Assembly: GCA_024635755.1 (NCBI GenBank)
Contig: JAGXIF010000036.1
Span: 119,787 to 183,786, forward strand
Direction: 5' to 3'
From: Halothiobacillus sp.
Lineage (GTDB): Bacteria > Pseudomonadota > Gammaproteobacteria > Halothiobacillales > Halothiobacillaceae
DNA length: 64,000 nt
In this document: piece after piece, positions 43,829-53,227 of the stretch
How the letters are laid out: every line of letters starts with the position of its first letter
How positions within the stretch are numbered: the first letter of the stretch is position 1
Program-made: the position numbers and the translations under genes
Notes under the pieces: model-generated
The model's input: the letters and a program-made list of their open reading frames with translations, nothing else
Databases searched by the model: none
What the model was told of the DNA's origin: nothing

Positions 43829-45268
43829 TCAGTCGCTCGCCGTCTCCGCGCGCAGAAGCTTGCCGGCCAGCGCCCGACCGTTTTCTAGGCAGTCACCCAC
43901 CGCAATGCCGTCCCGCCAGTTGCCGATCAGCGACAGCCCCGCATGATGCGCCAGCGCCTGGTCCAATCGCTTTATCCGCGCCAAGTGCCCCAGCTCGTAT
44001 TGCGGGATGGCCTTGGGCCAGCGGTTGACCTTCTGCCACACCGGCGCCCCCTCGATGCCGAGCAGCCCGCCCAGGTCATTGACCACCTGGCGCCCCATCT
44101 CCTCGTCGCTCATCTCGAAGGCCTCGGGGTCCTGTCGACCGCCGATGAAAGCCGTGATCAGCTTGTGACCCTCCGGCGCTCGCTCCGAAAACAGCGTTGA
44201 AGAGAACAGGGCGCCCAGCGTGCGGCGTTGCTCGCGCCGGGGGATGAGCACGCCGAAGCCGTCAAGCGGATGGGCGATCAGGCCCGGCGGGAAGCCCAGT
44301 GCCACGGCGGCAACCGGCGGATAGACGATCTCGTCGAGCGGCTCGGCCAGCATCGGGTCGAGCGGGGCGAGCAGCCTGGCGCTGACGTGGGCCGGCGTCG
44401 CGAGCACCAGGTGCCGCGCCTGCCAGATCTGCCCGCGGGCATCCTCGACCTGCCATCTCTCGCCCTGGCGGCGGACCGACTGGACGGCATGATCGCAATG
44501 GATGGCCGCATTCGGTTGGGCGTCGATGCGTTCGGCCAGCCGGTCGGTGAGCGTCTGAATGCCCTGGGGAAAACTGATCAGTGTGCCGCGCCACTCGCGT
44601 GGCATCCCCTCGGTCCCGGCCTTTGCCCGTTGGCGGGCCTGGCGCATGGCGGCTAGTCCACCCCGAATCAGTGACCCATGCTTGCGCTCAAACGCGTGCA
44701 GCCTGGGCATCGCGGCCTCGACCGACAGTCGCCGCGGGTCACCGGCGTAGACGCCCGAGACGAACGGCTCGACCAGGTAGTCGAGGACATTGCGACCCAG
44801 GCGTCGCTCGACGAACTCGGCCAGGGTTTCCTCCCGGTGATGCGTCGGCCGCTTGATCCAGGGCTCACGCAGGATCTTGGCCCAGCTTCCCAGGCCGATC
44901 AGGGGATTGAAGGGGGCCTTGAGGGGATGCGTGGGAAGCGCCACTGCCTGGCCGTCCATGGCGATGTAACGCTTCTTGCCCGCTGCCCCGGCGAAGATAG
45001 CCTCGCCGACCAGATCCAGTTCGCAGAGCAGCTCGTAGAGCGGCGGCTTGACCATGAGAGTGTTCGGGCCGACCTCGATCTGCCAGCCGTCTTCTCGCAG
45101 GCTGCGGATGTTGCCGCCGGGGGTGGGGCGTTGTTCGAGCACGGTCACGGCGTGACCGGCACGCGCCAGTTCCCAGGCGGCCGCCAGGCCGCTGGCGCCA
45201 GCGCCTATGACGAGCGTCTCCGCGGTTTTTGGCGCGGCCTGTTCGGTGTTTTTCTCTGTCGCGGTCAT
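43829..45268 (-). CDS. hemY: Protoporphyrinogen oxidase, HemY type
   Basis: A 479-residue FAD-dependent, oxygen-using protoporphyrinogen IX oxidase. The FAD motif V-I-G-A-G-A-S-G-L-A-A-A lies near residue 21, followed by G-P-N-T-L-M-V and the diagnostic P-F-V-S-G-V-Y-A-G-D-P-R-R-L-S. This type is less common in Gammaproteobacteria than HemG or HemJ, and implies that oxygen is used in heme synthesis. It is divergent from the epimerase gene; the 118-bp gap has short inverted repeats (AGAGT/ACTCT and GACAG/CTGTC) that could be operators. Confidence 0.88.
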   Translation of the reverse strand: MTATEKNTEQAAPKTAETLVIGAGASGLAAAWELARAGHAVTVLEQRPTPGGNIRSLREDGWQIEVGPNTLMVKPPLYELLCELDLVGEAIFAGAAGKKRYIAMDGQAVALPTHPLKAPFNPLIGLGSWAKILREPWIKRPTHHREETLAEFVERRLGRNVLDYLVEPFVSGVYAGDPRRLSVEAAMPRLHAFERKHGSLIRGGLAAMRQARQRAKAGTEGMPREWRGTLISFPQGIQTLTDRLAERIDAQPNAAIHCDHAVQSVRRQGERWQVEDARGQIWQARHLVLATPAHVSARLLAPLDPMLAEPLDEIVYPPVAAVALGFPPGLIAHPLDGFGVLIPRREQRRTLGALFSSTLFSERAPEGHKLITAFIGGRQDPEAFEMSDEEMGRQVVNDLGGLLGIEGAPVWQKVNRWPKAIPQYELGHLARIKRLDQALAHHAGLSLIGNWRDGIAVGDCLENGRALAGKLLRAETASD

Positions 45269-45386
45269 GGCGTTTTCATCGAGGCTTGAGGGTGTCGTCT
45301 GCCCGGCGTACCGCTATGGATGCAGGCGGGCAGAGTGTACTCTAACCGCTCAAATCCACTTGGACAGTGACGCTGTCAGGGACCGT

Positions 45387-46376
45387 ATGGACGAATCACA
45401 CGCAGTGGGCGGCACGAACCGTCCCGAAGGGCTTCCCCGCGCCGTGGTGTTGGGCGGCACCGGTTTTGTCGGGCGCCACCTGGTTCGGGAGCTATCTGAC
45501 CAGGGTTACGAAGTGGTGGTGCCCAGTCGCCATGCCGCCCGCCATCGCGACATGGGGTTGTGGCCGAGCGTGGTGCTTTGCGACATGAATGCGCCGGCAG
45601 ACTCGGATCTGGCCACGCAGCGCGATGCCCCGGCATTGCCGCTGTTGCTGGAAGGGGCGGACCTGCTGGTCAACCTGGTGGGCATCCTCAACGAGCCGCG
45701 TCACAACGGCAAGACCTTCGAGCGGGTGCACATCAAGCTGACCAAGGCCGCCCTGCGGGCCGCCGCCGATGCGGGTGTGCCGCGCTACCTGCACATGAGC
45801 GCGCTGGGCGCCGACGAGGAAGAAGGCGCAAGCTTCTACCAGCGCAGCAAGGGCAAGGCGGAGAACTGGGTGCACCGTTTCGGCCGCAAGCACGACATCG
45901 CGGTCACCAGTTTCCGTCCGTCGGTCATCTTCGGACCCGGCGACTCGTTCCTGAACCGTTTTGCCGATCTTGCCCGGATTATGCCGGGCGTATTCCCGCT
46001 CGCCTGTGCGGGGGCGCGTTTCTCGCCGGTCTACGTCGGTGACGTCGCCGGACGGTTCGTGCGCGCCATCGACGATGACAGCACCTTCGGTCAGCGTTAT
46101 GACCTCTGCGGCCCGCATGACTATTCCCTCGGCGACCTGGCGCGCTATGCCGCCCGCCTCAGCAGGCACCCGCGCTGGGTCATCGGCCTGCCCGACGGAC
46201 TCTCGCGCGTGCAGGCACGCCTGCTGGAGTTCCTGCCCGGCAAGCCGTTCAGTCGTGACAATTATGATTCCCTGCGTCGCCCCAATGTCTGTTCGCCCGA
46301 CCATCCGCGCGAGCCCACCCGGCTCGAGGACATCGCGCCGGGCTACCTGGGGAATGCGTCCCGCCGTCGCGGCTGA
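45387..46376 (+). CDS. NAD(P)-binding epimerase-like protein, NDUFA9-type SDR
   Basis: A 329-residue extended/atypical short-chain dehydrogenase. The Rossmann motif L-G-G-T-G-F-V-G-R-H is near residue 20, and S-F-Y-Q-R-S-K holds the Y-x3-K-like pair. The segments N-L-V-G-I-L-N-E and F-R-P-S-V-I-F-G-P-G-D match the complex I NDUFA9-like subgroup found in many Proteobacteria. Substrate is unknown. The Met at 45387 starts close to the Rossmann fold; the frame upstream is antisense to hemY. Confidence 0.82.
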   Translation: MDESHAVGGTNRPEGLPRAVVLGGTGFVGRHLVRELSDQGYEVVVPSRHAARHRDMGLWPSVVLCDMNAPADSDLATQRDAPALPLLLEGADLLVNLVGILNEPRHNGKTFERVHIKLTKAALRAAADAGVPRYLHMSALGADEEEGASFYQRSKGKAENWVHRFGRKHDIAVTSFRPSVIFGPGDSFLNRFADLARIMPGVFPLACAGARFSPVYVGDVAGRFVRAIDDDSTFGQRYDLCGPHDYSLGDLARYAARLSRHPRWVIGLPDGLSRVQARLLEFLPGKPFSRDNYDSLRRPNVCSPDHPREPTRLEDIAPGYLGNASRRRG

Positions 46377-46651
46377 TGCCGCGTTCGGGCCGTCCCGGTC
46401 GACTGCCTCTTTCCCGCCCGGCCGGCGCCGTCCGGCGATGGCGTGCCGCGTCGGCGACATCCGGGGTGGTAGGATTAGCGCCCCCTGAACGATCTCGAAT
46501 GCCTGCCCGGCTCGTGCAACGCTGCCGGGTATCGTTAAGGGGTTCGCTGGTTCAAAACTGGTCATTATGTTTTGCATCTTCCCGATCCAACGACGGTTTC
46601 CCTGGCGGCCGCCGACGGGTCCTTTGAATCCACGCATCGAGAGGTCTGACT

Positions 46652-47194
46652 GTGGAATCCGAACTGACTCCCCCCGCCGCGCGACGTTCGGGCAACGTCG
46701 AGCACTACTTCGAGCACATCCTTTTCGGCAGTCGCTGGATCATGGCGCCGGTCTACTTCGGGCTGGTCGGGGCGATGCTTATCCTGCTGGTGAAATTCGG
46801 TTTCGAGCTCTGGCACCTGATCAGCCACGTGTTCGTGCTCAAGGAAAGCGAGATCATCATCGGCGTGCTGACGCTGGTGGATGTGGCCCTGATCATGAAC
46901 CTGCTGATCATCATCATTTTCTCCGGCTACGAGAATTTCGTCTCCAAGATGGACGACCTTCACAGTCACCGTGATCGGCCCGAGTGGATGGGGCACATCA
47001 GCTTCACCGATCTCAAGATCAAGGTGATCGGTTCGATCGTCGCCATCTCGGGGATCGAACTGCTCAAGTCGTTCATGAACGTCGAGAACCTGACCGATCG
47101 CCACCTGGCCTGGATGGTGGGCATTCACCTGACCTTCGTCGTATCGGGTGTGCTCTACGCCGCCATGGACCGGTTGCAGGGCAAGGGGCACTGA
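46652..47194 (+). CDS. yqhA: YqhA/UPF0114 family membrane protein
   Basis: A 180-residue inner-membrane protein of the YqhA family. N-terminal E-H-Y-F-E-H-I-L-F-G-S-R-W is characteristic; about four helices follow, with F-S-G-Y-E-N-F-V-S-K and H-L-A-W-M-V-G-I-H-L-T-F. Function is unknown. The start is GTG at 46652 behind GAGAGG. The 275 bases upstream (46377-46651) contain only a weak CCCGGC/GCCGGG inverted repeat and no gene. Confidence 0.88.
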   Translation: MESELTPPAARRSGNVEHYFEHILFGSRWIMAPVYFGLVGAMLILLVKFGFELWHLISHVFVLKESEIIIGVLTLVDVALIMNLLIIIIFSGYENFVSKMDDLHSHRDRPEWMGHISFTDLKIKVIGSIVAISGIELLKSFMNVENLTDRHLAWMVGIHLTFVVSGVLYAAMDRLQGKGH

Positions 47195-47216
47195 GTTCGG
47201 GGTCGCTTCGCGGGCC

Positions 47217-47822
47217 TCAGCCCGTTTGATCGCGCAGGGTGATGAAGGTCCCGTAGGTGGCCAGAAACAGGTCGGTCAGCTCGGGATCGAACTGCCGGCC
47301 GCGCTCCTGCTCGAATAGCACCCGGATATGCTCGTCTTCCCAGGCCGGCTTGTAGGCACGGGCGAAGGACAGGGCATCGAAGACATCGGCGTTCGCCACC
47401 ACGCGTCCCTCCTGCGATATGCCGTTCCCCGCCAGGCCGCGTGGGTAGCCGTTGCCGTCCCAGCGCTCGTGATGTTCATGGGCGATGCGGGCGGCGGCCT
47501 GCAGCAATGGTCGGCCCGAGGCTCGCAGGATCTCGTGGCCCCGCGACGTATGCGTCTTGATCTCGCCGAACTCCGCGTCGGTCAGTCGGCCGGGCTTGTT
47601 GAGGATGCGGTCGGGGATCGCGATCTTGCCCACGTCGTGCAGTGGCGAGGCCTGGTAGATGGAATGCACATGGGCATCCGGCAGGCCGACATTCACCAAC
47701 AAAAACTGGCGAAAGTGCAGTCCCGGATTCGGACGGGTCATCGCCGTGGCCCGATCCGTTGCTCGATTCGTGGAACGGTCGGCGGTGCCGCCATCGGGCG
47801 GGGGTGTGTCATCGCGCGTCAT
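47217..47822 (-). CDS. Short HD-GYP domain protein
   Basis: A 201-residue protein consisting of little more than an HD-GYP domain, the class that hydrolyses cyclic di-GMP. H-D-V-G-K at 62-66, the H-H-E-R-W-D-G-N-G-Y-P block at 117-127 and Asp147 are intact. The N-terminal part is short: the usual H-x-x-R helix and the stretch to H-D are reduced by several residues, and no sensor domain exists. There is no room for a missing N-terminus because the decarboxylase gene ends 47 bases upstream. It may be a minimal enzyme or a decaying one. Confidence 0.75.
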   Translation of the reverse strand: MTRDDTPPPDGGTADRSTNRATDRATAMTRPNPGLHFRQFLLVNVGLPDAHVHSIYQASPLHDVGKIAIPDRILNKPGRLTDAEFGEIKTHTSRGHEILRASGRPLLQAAARIAHEHHERWDGNGYPRGLAGNGISQEGRVVANADVFDALSFARAYKPAWEDEHIRVLFEQERGRQFDPELTDLFLATYGTFITLRDQTG

Positions 47823-47868
47823 GGCGTCGCTCGCTGCAGGTCCCCTCGGGACGCGTCTCGGACAGGGG

Positions 47869-49152
47869 TCAAATCAAGTACTCGATCGCCGTTTCCCGGG
47901 AGAGAAACCCGTGGGGTGAGGCACTGGCAGCGTAGCCCCCGGATTGGAGCACCGCCAGCCAGTCGCCCGGCGCCAGCGGCGGCAAGGGCTGGGACTTGCC
48001 GAGCACGTCCAGCGGCGTGCATAGCGGGCCGGCCAGGTCGACCTCCTCGGTGGCCGGTTCGTCCATGCGATCGACCGCCAGCAGCGGCCAGTTGCGCCGC
48101 AGCACCGCCCCGAGGTTGCCCGACAGGGCCAGGTGGTGATGCATGCCGCCATCACAGAGCAGGTAGGTGGTGCCACGGGAAACCTTGCGGTCGACCACCC
48201 GGGTGAGATAGACCCCGGCGCCGGCCACCAGGAACCGGCCCAGCTCCAGGCGGGCATCGATCGGGATGCCATCCCGTTCGCCCAGTGCAGCAATCCGCTT
48301 GCCGAGTCGGCTGAACGCCGGCGCCAGTTGCGCCAGGTCCAGGGGATGCTCGCCGGGGTGATAGGCCACGCCCAGTCCCGGGCCGACGATCAGCTCTCGA
48401 GGGGTGAATCCCGTGTTCGACTGCCAGTCCTCGAGCAGGTCCATCCAGGCACCCAGCGCCTCGCCGATCGCCTCACCGTTGAGGCTCTGCGAGCCGGCGA
48501 ACAGGTGCAGGCCGACCAGGTCGATGCCGGCCTCGACGAGTTGGTGACGTCGTTCCAGCAGGGCGGGGATGGCCTCGCTGTCGATCCCGAAGGGGCGGGC
48601 ACCTCCCCCCATGTGCATGCCCGATCCCTTGAGCGCGAACGGCGGATTGACGCGCAGAGCCACCCGGCCCTGTCGCCCCACGGTCTGCGCGACCGCCGCG
48701 ATGCGTTCGATCTCGCCGATCGATTCGGCATTGATGGTGATGCCCTGCTCGATGGCGAAGCGATGCTCGGCGCGCGACTTGGCCGGCCCGGCGATCGATA
48801 GACGTTGGTCGGGCTGGGCGACGTCTTGTGCCAGCCGCATTTCCGCCAGCGAGGCGCAGTCGAAGCCGTCGACCAGTCCAGCCATGTGCCGTACCAGCGG
48901 GGCAAAGGGGTTGGCCTTGATCGCGTAGTGGATGCCCATCTCGCCGGGCAGGTGCTCGCGCAGCTCTGCCACCGCCTGGTCGAGGCAGCGACGGCTGTAG
49001 AGAAAGGCGGGCGTCTGCGGAATGCGTGCCGACAGCGGCTGGCCGTCGATGGACAGGGCCCGCTCGCTGCCCCAGCAATCGGCCAGCGGCCCGAGGGTCT
49101 GGGCGAGCACCTGGCGGCCGGTGGCGCCGGTTTGCGGATCGGACGGGGTCAT
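47869..49152 (-). CDS. PLP-dependent decarboxylase, exosortase A system-associated type
   Basis: A 427-residue fold-type III decarboxylase related to diaminopimelate/ornithine decarboxylase. The PLP lysine is in H-Y-A-I-K-A-N-P. The segment G-S-G-M-H-M-G-G-G-A-R-P-F-G and H-L-F-A-G-S-Q-S-L are typical of the subgroup found with exosortase A/PEP-CTERM gene sets (TIGR03099-like). The ligase gene ends four bases upstream, a pairing also typical of those sets. No exosortase is in this window, so the product is unknown. The Met at 49152 is the first sensible start. Confidence 0.82.
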   Translation of the reverse strand: MTPSDPQTGATGRQVLAQTLGPLADCWGSERALSIDGQPLSARIPQTPAFLYSRRCLDQAVAELREHLPGEMGIHYAIKANPFAPLVRHMAGLVDGFDCASLAEMRLAQDVAQPDQRLSIAGPAKSRAEHRFAIEQGITINAESIGEIERIAAVAQTVGRQGRVALRVNPPFALKGSGMHMGGGARPFGIDSEAIPALLERRHQLVEAGIDLVGLHLFAGSQSLNGEAIGEALGAWMDLLEDWQSNTGFTPRELIVGPGLGVAYHPGEHPLDLAQLAPAFSRLGKRIAALGERDGIPIDARLELGRFLVAGAGVYLTRVVDRKVSRGTTYLLCDGGMHHHLALSGNLGAVLRRNWPLLAVDRMDEPATEEVDLAGPLCTPLDVLGKSQPLPPLAPGDWLAVLQSGGYAASASPHGFLSRETAIEYLI

Positions 49153-49156
49153 TAAG

Positions 49157-50680
49157 TCAGGCCTCCTTGAGGGCGAGCCGGTCGAGTTTGCCATTGTTCG
49201 AGCGGGGCAGGGCGGTATGCCTGTGGATCGTCGCCGGCTGCTGGTGGCCGGCCAGGTGGATGCGCAGGTGATGCCGGAGCGCCTCGAGGTCCACCGCCGC
49301 CGGGGCCACGTGCAGCACCAGCCGTTGGTTGCCGCTGGCCGGGTCGGGTAGGCCCAGGGCCACGGCCTCCTCCACGCCCGGGACGCCCAGGGCCACGGCC
49401 TCGATCTCCTCGGGGCTGATGCGAAAGCCGGCAACCTTGATCTGCTCATCCAGTCGCCCGGCGAAGAACAGCCGGCCCTCGGCATTCATGTGCACGCGGT
49501 CGCCGCTAAAGACCACGCGTTTGTCGGGGTGGCGCCAACCCGCAGGCGGTGGGCGAAAGCGTGCGCGACTGGCATCGGGGTCGTTGATATAGCCCAGGGC
49601 GACCAGCGGGCCTCCCTGCACCAGCTCGCCGGTCTGCCCCGGTCCCAGGAGTACTCCCGCCGCATCCACCAGGCCGACGGGGGTTTCGGGGAGGGCGTAG
49701 CCGATGGAATCGGGATACCGGTCGACCTTGCCCGGTGGCAGGTAGGTGGCCCGAAAGCCCTCAGTCAGCCCGTACATCAGGAACAGTGCGGTCTCGGGTC
49801 GCGCCGAGCGCAGGCGCCGGATGGTCGTCACCGGCAGGCTGCCGCCGGAGTTGGTCACGGCGCGCAGGGCCGGCGCCTCGACCAACCAGGACTGGCGGGC
49901 CAGCGGGATTAGCAGGCCGGGGGTGCCGGCCAATACCGTCGCCTTCTGCCGCAACAGCGGCCGCTTGAGGTCAGCGGGTAACAGGTAGTCGTCCAGGTAG
50001 ACCGCCGCGCCCCGCAGCAGGCCGGTAGTCACCTGCGAGAAGCCGTAGTCGAAGGCCAGGGGCAGGATGGCGGCCAGCACGTCGTGCGCGCCCAGTCCGA
50101 GGTAGTCGGCCACGATGCGCGAGCCTGCATCCAGGTTGCCCTCGCTGACCATGACCCCCTTGGGCAGGCCGGTGCTGCCGGAGGTGAAGAACAGCATCGC
50201 CAGCCGGTCGGGACGGGCTTTCTGCCGGGTAGGTGGCTGCAGGGGGGCGGTCTGGACCGGCGGGTCGACGGTCACCGGGGCATTGGGTGAGGCGGCAGGC
50301 AACCAGTGCCAGGTGGCCTCGGTGATTCGTTCGGGGTGCCACTGAGCCAGACGCGCGCGGTCGGTCAAGAGCCCCTTGGCATCGCATTGCCGCAGCTGGT
50401 GGGCGACCTGCTCGGCGCGCAGGCTGGGATGGGCTGGGGCCGGGACGATCTCCTCGACGAGCATGGCCAGCAGCCAGACCACCATGTGCGTGTCCTTGCC
50501 CGCCCAGAGCACCACGCGGTCACCGGCCGCCAGGCCGAGGCGGGCGAGCGTGGCGCGCGCCGCGGCGATGCGACCGGCGAGGCTGGCGTAATCGAGCCAT
50601 TCGCGCCGGTCGCCCAGGGCAGGCGCCGATGGTCTCTCCTCGGCGTGCCGGGCGATGGCGGTGATCAGATCGAGAGGCAT
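49157..50680 (-). CDS. AMP-forming acyl-CoA ligase, exosortase A system-associated type
   Basis: A 507-residue adenylating enzyme. The phosphate-binding motif F-F-T-S-G-S-T-G-L-P-K-G-V is near residue 170 and the C-terminal subdomain contains F-S-G-D-R-V-H and D-E-Q-I-K-V-A-G-F-R-I-S-P-E-E. The combination with a downstream PLP decarboxylase indicates the TIGR03098-like group linked to exosortase A loci. It would activate a carboxylic acid with ATP and load it on CoA or a carrier; the acid is unknown. Confidence 0.8.
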   Translation of the reverse strand: MPLDLITAIARHAEERPSAPALGDRREWLDYASLAGRIAAARATLARLGLAAGDRVVLWAGKDTHMVVWLLAMLVEEIVPAPAHPSLRAEQVAHQLRQCDAKGLLTDRARLAQWHPERITEATWHWLPAASPNAPVTVDPPVQTAPLQPPTRQKARPDRLAMLFFTSGSTGLPKGVMVSEGNLDAGSRIVADYLGLGAHDVLAAILPLAFDYGFSQVTTGLLRGAAVYLDDYLLPADLKRPLLRQKATVLAGTPGLLIPLARQSWLVEAPALRAVTNSGGSLPVTTIRRLRSARPETALFLMYGLTEGFRATYLPPGKVDRYPDSIGYALPETPVGLVDAAGVLLGPGQTGELVQGGPLVALGYINDPDASRARFRPPPAGWRHPDKRVVFSGDRVHMNAEGRLFFAGRLDEQIKVAGFRISPEEIEAVALGVPGVEEAVALGLPDPASGNQRLVLHVAPAAVDLEALRHHLRIHLAGHQQPATIHRHTALPRSNNGKLDRLALKEA

Positions 50681-50717
50681 GGGCGAACGGTCTTGGCCAG
50701 TGTCCGGACGGGGCAGG

Positions 50718-50723
50718 TATACT
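50718..50723 (+). promoter_or_regulatory. Possible -10 element for aroC
   Basis: TATACT at 50718-50723, a good -10, in the gap between the divergent acyl-CoA ligase gene and aroC. The best -35 (TTGGCC, 50693-50698) is 19 bases away, so the promoter is uncertain. Transcription would leave a leader of about 145 bases. Confidence 0.35.
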
Positions 50724-50750
50724 CTGCGGTCATTCAGGATGTGCGACGCC

Positions 50751-50835
50751 CCGAGCCTGATGGGATGACACCCGGGCTCGGACAGGCGCGTAGTTTACCA
50801 TGGCCCGGACCGCCGCCTGCGGGCACGCGGTCCGG
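50751..50835 (+). repeat. Two inverted repeats in the aroC leader
   Basis: CCGAGCC (50751-50757) pairs with GGCTCGG (50775-50781), and CCGGACCGC (50805-50813) with GCGGTCCGG (50827-50835). Both arms pairs are perfect. Neither stem is followed by a U-run. They lie 40-125 bases before the aroC ATG. Confidence 0.45.
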
Positions 50836-50874
50836 TGGAAAAGGCATCTTTGGCAACAACTTCGGGTTGGGTTT

Positions 50875-51996
50875 ATGGCGGGCAACACCTTCGGCACCCT
50901 ATTTCGGGTCACGACATTCGGCGAGTCTCATGGGGCGGCGCTCGGTGCGATTGTCGACGGTTGCCCGCCGGGCCTGCCGCTGACCGAGGAAGACCTGCAG
51001 GCCGACCTGGATCGCCGCCGCCCCGGGACCTCCCGGCACACCACCCAGCGGCGCGAACCCGACCGGGTGCGCATTCTTTCGGGCGTGTTCGAGGGCGAGA
51101 CCACCGGCACGCCGATCGGCCTGTCCATCGAGAACGTCGACCAGCGTTCCAAGGACTACTCCAAGATCAGCGAGCAATTCCGCCCGGGGCACGCCGACTA
51201 CAGCTACCGTATGAAATACGGCCGGCGCGACTATCGCGGTGGCGGGCGCTCCTCGGCGCGCGAGACGGCCATGCGCGTGGCCGCCGGCGCGATCGCCAAG
51301 AAATGGTTGGCCGCGCGTTACGGCGTATCGGTGCGCGGCCACCTCTCCCAGCTGGGCCCCATCCGTCTCGACCAGACCTGTTTCGACTGGCAGGCGGTGG
51401 GCGAGAACCCGTTCTTCTGGCCCTGCGCCGCCCAGGTGCGGGAACTGGAATCGTTCATGGACGACCTGCGTCGTTCCGGCGACTCGGTCGGCGCGAAGGT
51501 GACCGTTCGCGCCGAGGGTTGCCCGCCGGGCTGGGGTGAGCCGGTGTTCGATCGCCTCGATGCCGAGATCGCCCACGGCCTGATGAGCATCAACGCGGTC
51601 AAGGGGGTGGAGATCGGTGACGGCTTCGATTGTGTCGACGCGCGCGGCACCCAGTTCCGTGACGAGATCAGTCCCGACGGGTTCATGAGCAACCACGCCG
51701 GCGGCATTCTCGGCGGCATCTCCAGCGGCCAGGACATCGTTGCCCACCTGGCGTTGAAACCCACCTCCAGCATCCGCCTGCCCGGGCAGTCCGTGGACGT
51801 TGCGGGGCAATCCTGCGAGGTGGTCACCACCGGCCGGCACGATCCCTGCGTCGGCATCCGGGCCACGCCCATCGCCGAGGCCATGCTTGCCCTGACCCTG
51901 ATGGACCACGCCCTGCGCCAGCGCGGCCAGTGCGGCGACGTCGATCCCGAAACCCCGGTGGTCCCGGCCGGGAGTCACTCGCCGCAGGGCGAATGA
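50875..51996 (+). CDS. aroC: Chorismate synthase
   Basis: A 373-residue enzyme that makes chorismate from EPSP using reduced FMN. The N-terminal [18 protein letters not shown] and the later G-G-R-S-S-A-R-E-T and [14 protein letters not shown] are family signatures. The Met at 50875 gives the usual start. The stop overlaps the MFS gene start (ATGA). aroE, aroQ and aroC thus all occur in this window but in separate operons. Confidence 0.97.
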   Translation: MAGNTFGTLFRVTTFGESHGAALGAIVDGCPPGLPLTEEDLQADLDRRRPGTSRHTTQRREPDRVRILSGVFEGETTGTPIGLSIENVDQRSKDYSKISEQFRPGHADYSYRMKYGRRDYRGGGRSSARETAMRVAAGAIAKKWLAARYGVSVRGHLSQLGPIRLDQTCFDWQAVGENPFFWPCAAQVRELESFMDDLRRSGDSVGAKVTVRAEGCPPGWGEPVFDRLDAEIAHGLMSINAVKGVEIGDGFDCVDARGTQFRDEISPDGFMSNHAGGILGGISSGQDIVAHLALKPTSSIRLPGQSVDVAGQSCEVVTTGRHDPCVGIRATPIAEAMLALTLMDHALRQRGQCGDVDPETPVVPAGSHSPQGE

Positions 51997-53210
51997 GCCG
52001 CGGGACGGACGAAGCGAGCGGGATCGCGGATCTCAATCCCATCCGACTGGGCTATTTCGCCTTCTTCCTCGGCCTGGGGGTCTATCTCCCGTATTTCAGC
52101 CCCTACCTGATCGAGCAGGGCTTCACGCCCGACACGGTCGGCGCCATGCTCGCGATGGTGATGGCCGCCAAGCTGGTCGCCCCGCCGTTGCTGGGCTGGC
52201 TGGTGGACCACAGCGGTCGGCTGATCGTCTGGCTGATCATGGCGACGGTCGTCAGCGCGTTCCTCGCCGTCGGCCTGGCGGTGCTCGCCGGGCTCGACAG
52301 CGGCCTGGTCGGCTGGCTGGTCGTCCTGCTCCTGTTCGGCTTTTTCTGGCAACCCCTGCTTTCGCAACTGGACGTGGCCGCGCTGCGGCTGACCGGTCCC
52401 GAACCGCAGCGCTACCCGGCGTTGCGTGCCTGGGGGTCGATCGGCTTCATCGTTGCCGCGGTGGGCTTGGGCGCCCTGATTGACCGCATCGGGCTGAGCT
52501 TCGTCCCCTGGATCATGGCCCTGACCCTGGTGGGCCTGGCCGTGGTCCTGCTGCGGGTGCCCGAACCGGGCGTGCCGCGACACGGTGACGTGCGCCCGGT
52601 GTCGATCCGCGCGCGCCTCAAGGAGCCGGCCATGCTGGGTTTTTTCGCCGGCCATTTCCTGATCAATCTCTCCCACGGCGTCTACTACGCCTTTTTCAGT
52701 GTCCACCTGGCCGACCTGGGCTATTCGGCCACCGCCATCGGGCTGTTGTGGGCGCTGGGCGTGATCGCCGAGATCGTGCTGTTCTTCCTGCTGCCGGGGT
52801 TGCGCAACCGCTTCGCCCCGTTGGGTCTGTTGCTGATCGCCATCGGGCTGATGGCCGTGCGCTGGTCGCTGATCGGTTTCCAGGCCGACGTGATCGGCTG
52901 GTTGCTGTTCGCCCAGTTGCTCCACGCGGCAAGTTTTGGCATGACCCATGCGGTGGGCATCTGGGTGATCGATCACCAGTTTCCGGGGCGCGCCCATGCC
53001 CGTGGCCAGGCCATTCTCTCGGCGATCAGCTATGGCGGCGGCGCGGCACTGGGCCTGTACCTCGCCGGCCTGCTCTGGGGTAGAGTGGGCGCGGAGATCG
53101 CCTTCGCCGCCATGACGGTGGCCAGCCTGGTCGCGCTGGGCGTGATGCTGGCGAGCCGGCGGGTGGTGCGCTGGTCGCCGGCCACCCATGAGGCCAGTGC
53201 CAGTGGCTAA
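51993..53210 (+). CDS. MFS transporter, MFS_1-like family
   Basis: A 405-residue transporter with about twelve helices. The N-terminal [12 protein letters not shown] and the loop G-W-L-V-D-H-S-G-R place it with the LacY/HcaT-like MFS group. Its position after aroC, overlapping by ATGA, is conserved in several Gammaproteobacteria, which suggests co-expression but does not show the substrate. Substrate unknown. Confidence 0.85.
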   Translation: MSRGTDEASGIADLNPIRLGYFAFFLGLGVYLPYFSPYLIEQGFTPDTVGAMLAMVMAAKLVAPPLLGWLVDHSGRLIVWLIMATVVSAFLAVGLAVLAGLDSGLVGWLVVLLLFGFFWQPLLSQLDVAALRLTGPEPQRYPALRAWGSIGFIVAAVGLGALIDRIGLSFVPWIMALTLVGLAVVLLRVPEPGVPRHGDVRPVSIRARLKEPAMLGFFAGHFLINLSHGVYYAFFSVHLADLGYSATAIGLLWALGVIAEIVLFFLLPGLRNRFAPLGLLLIAIGLMAVRWSLIGFQADVIGWLLFAQLLHAASFGMTHAVGIWVIDHQFPGRAHARGQAILSAISYGGGAALGLYLAGLLWGRVGAEIAFAAMTVASLVALGVMLASRRVVRWSPATHEASASG

Positions 53211-53227
53211 TTCGCAGGGAGGATGCC

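Noticed and set aside
43816..43830. GAGTC-GCCCC-GACTC hairpin between fxsA and hemY as a terminator
   Set aside because: Only a 5-bp stem and no U-tract on either strand.
46377..46651. 275-bp gap before yqhA as a possible small RNA gene
   Set aside because: Only a weak 6-bp inverted repeat was seen, with no promoter-terminator pair and no match to a known RNA.
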